Under the pieces are notes generated by a model. It ran no database searches, was not told where the DNA came from, and saw only the letters and a program-made list of their open reading frames with translations. Below are positions 1 to 7,251 of a stretch of 64,000 nucleotides of DNA, one piece after another (position 1 is the first letter of the stretch; each line of letters begins with the position of its first letter). Origin of the DNA: Roseiarcus sp963787135 (GTDB lineage Bacteria > Pseudomonadota > Alphaproteobacteria > Rhizobiales > Beijerinckiaceae); contig CAWBBW010000003.1 in the NCBI GenBank assembly GCA_963787135.1, positions 1-64,000 on the forward strand, given 5' to 3'. The translations under genes were made by a program, and so were the position numbers.

Positions 1-881
1 TATGTGGACGGCCTCTTGGCAAGTGGTTTTCGACGCTCTGATCGCTTTGGTCGGCTGCGGTCATATGTCCGGCCTGTTGGGGCGCGGATAGGACCGCTGG
101 CCCTGATGATATTCGACAGTCCTGGTCCCTATCACTACGGCGAGCTCGGGGCTCGTGGCGGATGTCAGGGTGTCCTGGGCTTTCGTTGCGACCGTGTCGT
201 TCATCACGTCGTTGCGCTTGCCAATCTCTTCGAAACTGAAACGTCTATCTTGGAGAGCTCTTTGTCGTCAGGCCTTCGTGTAAAGTTCGGTTCGGAATCT
301 TCGCCGGTCGACATCATCGCCCAGGCGATTTTGGCCAGCTTGTTGGCCAGGGCGACAGCGACGACGCGCTCGGGCTTCCTGGCCCCCATGGCGACGATCC
401 ATTCGGCCAGGGCGCCTTTGTATTTATGGGCCACGCGCAAAACCGACGTGCATCCCACGACCAGCATCTTGCGCAAATACCGGTTACTGGGATGGCGCCG
501 AGCTTGTCCTTGCCGCCGCTCGAGTGCTGGCTCGGAGTAATGCCCAGAGACGCGCTGAAATCGTTACCCGACCTGAAGACGCTGGGATCGGGATTGAAAG
601 CGACCATCGCTGATGCGATCAGCGGGCCGAAGGCGGGGATCTCGTCCAGCAACCGGCTCGTCTGGTTCTTGCCGCTCGCCCGGGCGATCATCTTCTCCAG
701 ATCGTCGATCTTTTCGTCGAGGCCGTCGCTGTGCGAAGCCAGCATCGCGGTGCTTGCTTGGCCTCTTCGGGAAGGGTCTCGTCGGCTTGCGCGAGCGCCA
801 GCAATTCCTTGACCCGGTGGATCCCCTTGGGCGCGATCAAGCCGAACTCCGAGAGATGACCGCGCAGCGCATTGACGGTCA
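1..881 (-). repeat. Truncated IS1111-type unit, tandem copy 1
   Basis: This is the first of three head-to-tail units that all begin with TATGTGGACGGCC (positions 1, 882 and 1771). It contains the non-coding end of the element plus the C-terminal part of an IS110-family transposase read on the minus strand, from about 881 to a stop at 268-270. It differs from the next two copies by several substitutions and small indels, including a missing stretch near 490 and a changed hairpin near 90, so the reading frame is broken more than once. The unit starts at the window edge, so more copies may lie upstream. The differences could be real divergence or uncorrected read errors. Confidence 0.8.
268..881 (-). 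pseudogene. IS110-family transposase C-terminal fragment, copy 1
   Basis: The minus-strand reading matches the C-terminal half of the transposase at 2037-3061: the helical segment, the AFGPLIASAMVAF helix-hairpin region and the GITPSQHSSGGKDKLG motif that carries the family's conserved serine. It lacks the N-terminal RuvC-like domain with the DEDD residues, so it cannot be a working recombinase. Indels near 490 and 750 break the frame compared with copies 2 and 3. Confidence 0.75.
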
Positions 882-1770
882 TATGTGGACGGCCTCTTGG
901 CAAGTGGTTTTCGACGCTCTGATCGCTTTGGTCGGCTGCGGTCATATGTCCGGCCTGTTGGTGCGGTATAGGACCGCTGGCCCTGATGATATTCGACAGT
1001 CCTGGTCCCTATCACTACGGCGAGCTCGGGGCTCGTGGCGGATGTCAGGGTGTCCTGGGCTTTCGTTGCGACCGTGTCGTTCATCACGTCGTTGCGCTTG
1101 CCAATCTCTTCGAAACTGAAACGTCTATCTTGGAGAGCTCTTTGTCGTCAGGCCTTCGTGTAAAGTTCGGTTCGGAAGGCTTCGCCGGTCGACATCATCG
1201 CCCAGGCGATTCTGGCCAGCTTGTTGGCCAGGGCGACAGCGACGACGCGCTCGGGCTTCCTGGCCCTCATGGCGACGATCCATTCGGCCAGGGCGCCTTT
1301 GTATTTATGGGCCACGCGCAAAACCGACGTGCATCCCACGACCAGCATCTTGCGCAAATACCGGTTACCCTTTTTGGTGATGGCGCCGAGCTTGTCCTTG
1401 CCGCCGCTCGAGTGCTGGCTCGGAGTAATGCCCAGAGACGCGCTGAAATCGCTACCCGACCTGAAGACGCTGGGATCGGGATTGAAAGCGACCATCGCTG
1501 ATGCGATCAGCGGGCCGAAGGCGGGGATCTCGTCCAGCAACCGGCTCGTCTGGTTCTTGCCGCTCGCCCGGGCGATCATCTTCTCCAGATCGTCGATCTT
1601 TTCGTCGAGGCCGTCGCTGTGCGAAGCCAGCATCGCGGTTGCTTGCTTGGCCTCTTCGGGAAGGGTCTCGTCGGCTTGCGCGAGCGCCAGCAATTCCTTG
1701 ACCCGGTGGATCCCCTTGGGCGCGATCAAGCCGAACTCCGAGAGATGACCGCGCAGCGCATTGACGGTCA
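882..1770 (-). repeat. Truncated IS1111-type unit, tandem copy 2
   Basis: This 889-bp unit is nearly identical to 1771-2658. Its right boundary joins transposase codon sequence (GACGGTCAT) directly to the outer end of the next unit (ATGTGGACGG). The same internal-to-end junction occurs at 881/882 and 1770/1771, so the array probably arose by duplication of one junction rather than by separate insertions. A long-read assembly artefact is the main alternative. Confidence 0.8.
1148..1770 (-). pseudogene. IS110-family transposase C-terminal fragment, copy 2
   Basis: This is an open minus-strand frame from the unit junction to the stop at 1148-1150. It covers about the last 207 residues of the transposase, including the serine motif GITPSQHSSGG and the terminal basic segment ending in RTELYTKA. 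It shows what the intact C-terminus of the full-length copy should look like. The N-terminal catalytic DEDD domain is absent, and the frame runs on into the neighbouring unit's non-coding end (to about 1834), so any product would be a chimera without nuclease function. Confidence 0.8.
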
Positions 1771-1771
1771 T

Positions 1772-2036
1772 ATGTGGACGGCCTCTTGGCAAGTGGTTTT
1801 CGACGCTCTGATCGCTTTGGTCGGCTGCGGTCATATGTCCGGCCTGTTGGTGCGGTATAGGACCGCTGGCCCTGATGATATTCGACAGTCCTGGTCCCTA
1901 TCACTACGGCGAGCTCGGGGCTCGTGGCGGATGTCAGGGTGTCCTGGGCTTTCGTTGCGACCGTGTCGTTCATCACGTCGTTGCGCTTGCCAATCTCTTC
2001 GAAACTGAAACGTCTATCTTGGAGAGCTCTTTGTCG
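1772..2036 (-). ncRNA. Candidate bridge/seeker RNA region of the IS1111-type element
   Basis: Non-coding stretch between the transposase stop and the outer end, repeated at 883-1147 and, diverged, at 2-267. On the transcribed strand it contains GCGGT-CCTAT-ACCGC (1852-1866), a 5-bp stem hairpin, and further GC-rich partial stems. Placement downstream of the recombinase is that described for guide RNAs of IS1111-group elements. No consensus could be tested here, the RNA boundaries are unknown, and the call rests on element type, position and length. Confidence 0.4.
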
Positions 2037-3061
2037 TCAGGCCTTCGTGTAAAGTTCGGTTCGGAAGGCTTCGCCGGTCGACATCATCGCCCAGGCGATT
2101 CTGGCCAGCTTGTTGGCCAGGGCGACAGCGACGACGCGCTCGGGCTTCCTGGCCCTCATGGCGACGATCCATTCGGCCAGGGCGCCTTGTATTTATGGGC
2201 CACGCGCAAAACCGACGTGCATCCCACGACCAGCATCTTGCGCAAATACCGGTTACCCTTTTTGGTGATGGCGCCGAGCTTGTCCTTGCCGCCGCTCGAG
2301 TGCTGGCTCGGAGTAATGCCCAGAGACGCGCTGAAATCGCTACCCGACCTGAAGACGCTGGGATCGGGATTGAAAGCGACCATCGCTGATGCGATCAGCG
2401 GGCCGAAGGCGGGGATCTCGTCCAGCAACCGGCTCGTCTGGTTCTTGCCGCTCGCCCGGGCGATCATCTTCTCCAGATCGTCGATCTTTTCGTCGAGGCC
2501 GTCGCTGTGCGAAGCCAGCATCGCGGTTGCTTGCTTGGCCTCTTCGGGAAGGGTCTCGTCGGCTTGCGCGAGCGCCAGCAATTCCTTGACCCGGTGGATC
2601 CCCTTGGGCGCGATCAAGCCGAACTCCGAGAGATGACCGCGCAGCGCATTGACGGTCATGGTTCGCTGCTTGACCAGCAATTCCCGAGTCTTGTGCAGCA
2701 TCAGCACGGCTTGCTGATCCGCGCTCTTGATCGGCACGAACCGCATCTCGGGCCGCGACATGGCCTCGCAGATCGCAGCCGCGTCGTTCGCATCGTTCTT
2801 GCCGCGCTTGACGTAGGGTTTCGTGTAAGCAGGAGGAATCAAGACCACTTCGTGCCCCAACGCCCGGATCTCCCGCGCCCAGTAATGGGACGATCCACAA
2901 GCCTCCATCCCGACGCGACAGGGCGCCGCTTGGGCGAAGAAAGCAAGCACCTTACCTCGGCTCAACTTACGCGTAACCGCGGGCGCACCCTCGCGCTCGA
3001 TTGCATGCACCTGGAAAAAGTTCTTCGCCAGGTCGATCCCAATCCTGATAAAAGTCTTCAT
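2037..3061 (-). pseudogene. IS110-family transposase (IS1111-type recombinase), one frameshift near the C-terminus
   Basis: The protein would be about 341 aa, the usual family length. It starts at ATG 3061-3059 (MKTFIRIGIDLAKNFFQVH). The N-terminal RuvC-like domain has Asp10 in IGIDLAKN, Glu in GMEACGSSHYW and the Asp pair in KNDANDAAA. The C-terminal Transposase_20 domain has the serine motif GITPSQHSSGG. One T is missing near 2187 (GCGCCTTG against GCGCCTTTG in the other copies), which shifts the last 50 or so codons; copy 2 shows the correct ending. The missing base is in a short homopolymer, so the gene may be intact in the organism. The enzyme would be a site-specific recombinase guided by an RNA from the same element. 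Confidence 0.85.
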
Positions 3062-3133
3062 GGACGGCTTCCCTATCCGCGACCTACACCGGTCACGCCT
3101 TGGCACTTGATGCCGTTCGGGTGAGGCCGTCCA

Positions 3134-3379
3134 CATCATCACTACGGGCTCTTCGCCAACGCCAACCGCGCCGCAAATATCGCAAGAGCCCGCGCGCTGC
3201 TCGGCGCCGACCCGCCCGCCGCCGACCCGCAACGGCAGCCCGACGCCACACCGGACGCGCCGCGTGTGGCGCCCTGCCCATGTCCGCGCTGCGGCGCCCG
3301 CATGATCGTCATCGAGGTCTTCGCCCGCGGCTGCGAGCCAAGGTGGCGGCCGACCCCAAGCACGAACGACACATCATGA
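3134..3379 (+). pseudogene. IS91-family transposase, C-terminal remnant
   Basis: The plus-strand reading without a start codon begins HHHYGLFANANRAANIARAR and ends with a cysteine-rich PCPCPRCGARMIVIEVF segment before TGA 3377-3379. This is the typical C-terminus of IS91-family rolling-circle transposases. The reading is open right up to the end of the IS1111-type element, which has therefore inserted at the conserved HYG segment. The 5' part of the gene would lie to the left of the repeat array, outside the window. Confidence 0.75.
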
Positions 3380-3773
3380 GCCAGACCGCCTGTCAGCGTC
3401 GCCGCCTTCCCGTTCCTTTGCGCTGGCTCCACGCTGGCGGCGATCTCTCTCGCCACAACCACCCCAATCAACGAGCCGATCGCCCATTGATACGCTCCAC
3501 GCCGCCACCGCGATCCCTGTTGCGCGCCTCCCAGCCAGCCTCCACGCCTATCGAGGTCGCTCGGCACCAGCTTCACGCCCGTCACCATAACCGGCGGAAA
3601 ATCAAATCCCCATAGCCGCTGGCTGCCGCCCTCCAGCCAACCTCCCCGCGACTTCGTGCCCTGGCGCTTTTTGGACGCCGGCCGCCGGAGCAAGTGGCGC
3701 CGCTCGCGATGCCGGCGTCCAAAAACCTGCACAAAAGATCGCAGATGGCTTAAGGCCACGCTTCCGAGGAATA
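3380..3773. other. Intergenic tail after the IS91-type remnant
   Basis: Nothing here can be supported as a gene. Long frames exist on both strands but are low-complexity Arg/Ala-rich shadows. The stretch around 3590-3620 (GGCGGAAAATCAAATCCCC) resembles the terminal region seen after IS91-type transposase genes, so part of this is probably the end of that element. The base composition becomes more AT-rich from about 3770. Confidence 0.4.
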
Positions 3774-4011
3774 TTGCCAGACGAGCACGGAGCTAAACAC
3801 AAGTCGCGGTCGGGCTCGGCAAGTGGCCTTAAAAAGCTCGATATTAACTATTCTACCCCGCAAATCGGCTTGGGGCTTGGCGTATCGATAAAGACACTTA
3901 ATTTCCGTGACGAAACGACGAAGCGCTTCACGAAGAATATCAAGCGTCTCGACGGCGAACTGCGGGCGGAAGCGCAGGACTATCATGTTAGACAACCCTT
4001 TGCCATTCTAG
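3774..4011 (+). pseudogene. Hypothetical gene, 5' part, interrupted by IS1182-type element
   Basis: An open frame from a possible TTG start at 3774 runs 79 codons (ending RQPFAIL) into the IS. If 4012-5595 (the IS plus one CTAG copy) is removed, the frame continues without a break into GTG GCG CTC GTG at the other side and ends at 5897, giving a protein of about 179 aa. The product is not recognised. It is Lys/Arg-rich at the N-terminus (KHKSRSGSASGLKK) and its composition is more AT-rich than the neighbours, suggesting acquisition. GAGGA at 3766-3770 is a possible but tight ribosome site, so the start is uncertain. Confidence 0.6.
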
Positions 4012-4025
4012 CAGCCTGTCGGACT
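4012..4025 (+). repeat. Left terminal inverted repeat of the IS1182-type element
   Basis: CAGCCTGTCGGACT, the exact reverse complement of 5578-5591. CTAG precedes it at 4008-4011. Confidence 0.85.
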
Positions 4026-4090
4026 TAACGCCGAGCCTGCGGCCACGCTAGAATCAATCGTTGATTGGCGCAGGGCGGCGGGTTTTTTTG

Positions 4091-5452
4091 ATGGCCAATT
4101 TTCGGACGATCGATCGGCAGACGGGGTATCTGCTGCCGCCTTCTGTGGACGAGTGGCTTCCGGAGAAGCATTTGGCGCGGTTCATCGTCGAAGTTATCGA
4201 CGGTCTCGACCTGGGCCGGCTGAGCGGGGCTTACCGAGGTTCGGGGTCGGCTTCGTATCATCCCCGGATGTTGCTGGGCCTGTTGGTTTACGGGTACGCG
4301 ACGGGGACATTCTCCAGCCGGAAGCTCGAGCGGGCGACCTACAACTCGGTAGCGTTTCGGTTCATCGCGGCGAACGATCATCCCGACCACGACACGATCG
4401 CCGCGTTTCGGCGGCGGTTCTTAAAGGAGATCGAGGAGCTGTTCGTCGAGGTTCTTCAGTTGGCGCGCGAGATGGGCGTCTTGAAGATGGGCATAATCGG
4501 GCTGGACGGGACGAAGATCCACGCCAACGCCAGCCGGCACAGCGCGCTTTCCTATGAGCATGTGGGCAGGATCGAGGCGCAACTGAAGGCCGAGGTCGCC
4601 GATTTGCTGGCCCGAGCCGAGGCTGCGGATGCGGCCGACGTTCCCGACGGGATGTCGATTTCCGACGAACTGGCGCGGCGCGAGGAGCGCCTTCGTAAGC
4701 TGGCCGAGGCGAAGGCGAAGATCGAGGCTCGGGCCAAGGAACGGCATGCGCGCGAGATGGCCGAGCACCAAGCCAAAATGGCGTCGCGCGAGGCGAAGAC
4801 CGCGGCGACGGGCAAGAAGCCCGGGGGAAAGCCGCCGGCGCCGCCGACCGAAGGGCCGCTGCCGACCGATCAGGTCAACCTGACCGACGCGGAGTCGCGC
4901 ATCATGCCGGTGGCGGGCGGCGGCTTCGACCAGTGCTACAATGCGCAAGCCGCGGTCGCTGCGGGAAGTCTTCTGGTCGTGGCCGTCGATGTGGTTCAGG
5001 CGCCCAATGACAAGCAGCAGGTCGAACCGATGCTGGAGAAGATCGGCGCGTTGCCCGAAGGCCTGGGCAAGGTTGACCATCTGCTGGCCGACACCGGCTA
5101 TTTCAGCGCGGGCGCCGTGGCCGCGTGCGAAAAGGCGGGCGTCGAACCGGTGATCGCGATGGGCCGCCAGCCCCACCACCCGCCGCTGAGCGAGCGCTTC
5201 GCGGCGGCGCCCGAGGCGCCGAGGGACCCGACGCCGGTCGAGGCGATGGCGCATCGGCTGAAGTCGCCTGAGGGCCGAGCGCTCTACGCCTTGCGCAAGC
5301 AGACCCCGGAGCCGGTGTTCGGCATCATCAAAGCCGCGCTCGGATTCCGTCAATTTTCCCTGCGCGGGCTCGAAAACGTGCGCGGCGAGTGGAGCCTCGT
5401 GATCATGGCCTGGAATTTGAAACGGATGTTCGTCCTCAACCCCGCCTGCTAA
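4091..5452 (+). CDS. IS1182-family transposase
   Basis: 453-aa DDE transposase that cuts and rejoins the element ends. The start is taken at ATG 4091 (MANFRTIDRQTGYLLPP), the usual N-terminus of this family; an upstream in-frame ATG at 4061 would add ten residues without family support. The N-terminal DUF772-like DNA-binding domain covers roughly residues 15-120. The catalytic core has Asp in GIIGLDGTKIHANAS, a second Asp in LLADTGYFS and the C-terminal Glu region before GFRQFSLRGLENV. A charged coiled segment of about 100 residues (Glu/Lys/Arg/Ala-rich, 170-280) separates the first two motifs. The frame is intact and both inverted repeats are present, so the element may be active. Confidence 0.92.
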   Translation: MANFRTIDRQTGYLLPPSVDEWLPEKHLARFIVEVIDGLDLGRLSGAYRGSGSASYHPRMLLGLLVYGYATGTFSSRKLERATYNSVAFRFIAANDHPDHDTIAAFRRRFLKEIEELFVEVLQLAREMGVLKMGIIGLDGTKIHANASRHSALSYEHVGRIEAQLKAEVADLLARAEAADAADVPDGMSISDELARREERLRKLAEAKAKIEARAKERHAREMAEHQAKMASREAKTAATGKKPGGKPPAPPTEGPLPTDQVNLTDAESRIMPVAGGGFDQCYNAQAAVAAGSLLVVAVDVVQAPNDKQQVEPMLEKIGALPEGLGKVDHLLADTGYFSAGAVAACEKAGVEPVIAMGRQPHHPPLSERFAAAPEAPRDPTPVEAMAHRLKSPEGRALYALRKQTPEPVFGIIKAALGFRQFSLRGLENVRGEWSLVIMAWNLKRMFVLNPAC

Positions 5453-5577
5453 AGGGAGCGAAACCCGACGCGCGGACTATCCAGCCTACCGCCTCCAACA
5501 GGCTCAATCGGAACCCCACAAAGCCCGATCTGCCGGCGCAAATCGAAAAACCCGTTCGACCCCCAATCTCAAAACTC

Positions 5578-5591
5578 AGTCCGACAGGCTG
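5578..5591 (-). repeat. Right terminal inverted repeat of the IS1182-type element
   Basis: AGTCCGACAGGCTG, the exact reverse complement of 4012-4025. CTAG follows it at 5592-5595. Confidence 0.85.
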
Positions 5592-5897
5592 CTAGTGGCG
5601 CTCGTGTTCATGCCCGACGAGGCTACTGAAGACAGCGAAGTTAAATCCAGTTTGAGGCACGGTTGGGAAGTGTTTCGGAATAGGAGCGGCCGAAGATCGA
5701 ATACGAACGACGTCAGTCTTTTTGAACGGCTGTGGTTATGTGTCTATGTTACTTCTAAAGAAAGATTTGGCGAATGCAAATGTTATGACGTCTCAGAGGA
5801 GTTTCCTTCGACCGGCTTGCCGAAGAGCGGGGCGACGCTGTCCCAAGTATTACATGAAATCGAAGCGGAGTTTAGAAAGCGCAATAAGGTTTCCTGA
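5592..5897 (+). pseudogene. Hypothetical gene, 3' part, interrupted by IS1182-type element
   Basis: This continues the frame of 3774-4011 from the CTAG duplicate (GTG at 5595) to TGA 5895-5897, about 100 codons. Recognisable features are a Trp/Arg-rich patch (GWEVFRNRSGRRSN), a SLFERLWLCVYV segment and a charged C-terminus (EIEAEFRKRNKVS). No family is recognised. The 3' part has its own GTG at 5595 and could in theory be read separately, but continuity with the 5' part across the insertion argues that it is half of a disrupted gene. Confidence 0.6.
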
Positions 5898-6355
5898 CAC
5901 TCATGAACACCTCTTCAGCGCTGGGCATCGCCGGCGCGGTACCGTTCCGCGGTCACGACTGACGTCCGCTCCGGGCCGGAGACTGCGCATATAGGTCTCG
6001 CTCGGCAGGGCCCGCTTACCTGCCCGATGCCCTGTTCCCGGTCGCATATCCCACCGGCAGCTTCACGTCGAAACCGGCCAAGCTGATTGGTTTGATGGCC
6101 TCTCGGACAAAAAACTTCGCGCGAGCGACCATAAGCGGTGTTTTCAGTCGCTAGGGATTGTGCGCTGGCGCTTCAGCATTCGCGACTCGATCGAGATTTT
6201 GCGACGACCCGCGTCGACCTCGCCGGGCCTGCGCCGGCCCGGCGAGAGCTACAGCGCGACCGGGCAAGGCCACTGATTGCCGCAACGGGCCATAGCGGCG
6301 TTCAAAGCCGCCGCCGCGCCCGACTGCGCGGCGACCGTTTCGTTGGCCCGTAAGA
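5898..6355. other. Intergenic, no gene seen
   Basis: No coding frame here has convincing composition. The only clear structure is a perfect 11-bp inverted repeat, listed separately at 6219-6246. The region lies downstream of both the disrupted gene and the minus-strand secreted protein. Confidence 0.5.
6219..6246. terminator. Strong hairpin, possible terminator of the Gly/Tyr-rich gene
   Basis: CTCGCCGGGCC at 6219-6229 and GGCCCGGCGAG at 6236-6246 form a perfect 11-bp stem with a 6-nt loop. It lies about 110 bp past the stop of the minus-strand gene at 6356. There is no T-run on either side, so a Rho-independent role is uncertain. Confidence 0.35.
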
Positions 6356-6751
6356 CTAATTGCAGACTTGGACGCCGTAGTTATTGATCCAGCAACGGGG
6401 CGCGACCGCTGCGCCGACCGCAGCTGCGCCGATGGCCGCCGCGCCGATCGCCGCCGCCCCGCCATATCCATAGGGGCGGTAGCCATAGCCGCCATGGTAG
6501 CCGTAGCCGCCGCGATAGGCGTAACCGCCATGATAACCGTAGCCACCGCGATAGGCATATCCGCGGTGATATCCGCCGCGGTAGCCGCCGTGGTAGCCGC
6601 GATAATAGACCTTGTCGAACTGGCCTGAAGTGACGAGCTGCGTGGATGTTCCAGAAAGCGTAAACGCCGATGCAGGGCTCAACTCGAGAGCGAGCATTGC
6701 GCCGCCAGCGAGGGCGGCAACCGACAGGCTGGAAAGAATTGACTTCGCCAT
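6356..6751 (-). CDS. Secreted Gly/Tyr/His-rich protein
   Basis: 131 aa from ATG 6751 (MAKSILSSLSVAALAG), preceded by a GGAGGA ribosome site. A Sec signal peptide of about 28 residues ends near SPASA. The middle (about 55-100) is built from short repeats such as YRGGYHRGYAYRGGYGYHGG, rich in Gly, Tyr and His. An Ala/Gly hydrophobic run (AAAIGAAAIGAAAVGAAV) follows, then a C-terminal tail with two cysteines (PRCWINNYGVQVCN) that could form a disulfide. Such low-complexity exported proteins are common in Hyphomicrobiales, with no established function; surface or matrix structure or metal binding by the histidines is inference. It stands alone, with the 21-bp repeat array some 250 bp upstream. 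Confidence 0.8.
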   Translation of the reverse strand: MAKSILSSLSVAALAGGAMLALELSPASAFTLSGTSTQLVTSGQFDKVYYRGYHGGYRGGYHRGYAYRGGYGYHGGYAYRGGYGYHGGYGYRPYGYGGAAAIGAAAIGAAAVGAAVAPRCWINNYGVQVCN

Positions 6752-7000
6752 GACTTCCTCCGTTCTTGCTCGCACGCTCGCGGTTAGACGCTATCGGAGG
6801 TGAACGCCGTCTGAACCGCGCCCCGCTTTCGCTTGCGCCATCGGCCGAGTCGACAATCGCTTCCGTAAATCCGAATTCTATGGTATTGTGGCTCGTGACC
6901 CCACAGAGGCGCACTTCGCCGGGGGCCGCAGGAGTTAAGGTTAATGGCGCGCTGTGCGCCAGAATCTGTCATAACCTATTGAGAAGTCTGGATTTTATGT

Positions 7001-7101
7001 TTTCATTTCCTTACGTCTTAGTTTCATTTCCTTGTGCGCAGTTTTCATTTCCTTGCGCTTTAGCTTTCAATTCCTTGCGCCGGGCATTCAATTCCTTGCC
7101 T
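7001..7101. repeat. Five-unit direct repeat array with 21-bp period
   Basis: Imperfect copies of TTTCATTTCCTTGCGC start at about 7001, 7022, 7043, 7065 and 7086; the last two have TTCAATTCC. The spacing of 21, 21, 22 and 21 bp is two helical turns, which puts the copies on one face of the DNA. The single 22-bp step breaks any shared reading frame, so this is not a coding repeat. It lies between the starts of the secreted Gly/Tyr-rich gene (divergent side) and the 3' end of the antiporter gene. An array of protein-binding sites is one possible role. Confidence 0.7.
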
Positions 7102-7251
7102 CCGGGCCGGCCAGCTTGCCGAGGCGACAAAAGCGACAGTTTTTGGCGCCTAACCCTTTGAAAACGCTTCGCCGCTGCCAAACGCGCAGGGCGCTCGAAG
7201 AGACTGGCCGGCCCGCGCTGGCGCCGAGCGTCTCGGTCGGGTCGTCAATGC

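Larger units (their letters stand above)
1771..3136 (-). mobile_element. IS110-family (IS1111-type) insertion sequence, full-length copy
   Basis: The only copy with both ends. The left end reads ATGTGGACGGCCTC (1772-1785) and the right end GAGGCCGTCCACAT (3123-3136), a perfect 14-bp inverted repeat. The transposase (minus strand) leaves only about 75 bp before its start but about 265 bp of non-coding DNA after its stop. IS1111-group elements of the IS110 family are known for short inverted repeats and for placing the guide (bridge/seeker) RNA downstream of the recombinase gene, and this layout fits. The element interrupts an IS91-type transposase reading frame that resumes at about 3134. No target duplication is evident, as expected for this family. 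Confidence 0.85.
4008..5595 (+). mobile_element. IS1182-family insertion sequence with CTAG target duplication
   Basis: The ends are the 14-bp inverted repeat CAGCCTGTCGGACT (4012-4025) and AGTCCGACAGGCTG (5578-5591), each flanked on the outside by CTAG (4008-4011 and 5592-5595). Because CTAG is palindromic it could be read as four more bases of inverted repeat. However, removing one CTAG with the element restores an open reading frame across the junction, so it behaves as a 4-bp duplicated target. The element is about 1.58 kb with one intact transposase gene on the plus strand. Confidence 0.85.

Noticed and set aside
1..2660. CRISPR array in the 889-bp repeats
   Set aside because: The repeats are long, contain transposase coding sequence, and there are no short repeat/spacer alternations or cas genes.
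3750..3995. 81-aa minus-strand frame starting MSNMIVLRFRPQF
   Set aside because: The opposite strand gives an open frame that continues in phase across the IS1182 insertion, which is stronger evidence. I kept the plus-strand gene instead.
7001..7101. Peptide repeat encoded by the 21-bp array (SFPCxxF units)
   Set aside because: One spacing is 22 bp, which breaks the frame, and the containing frame has poor coding character.
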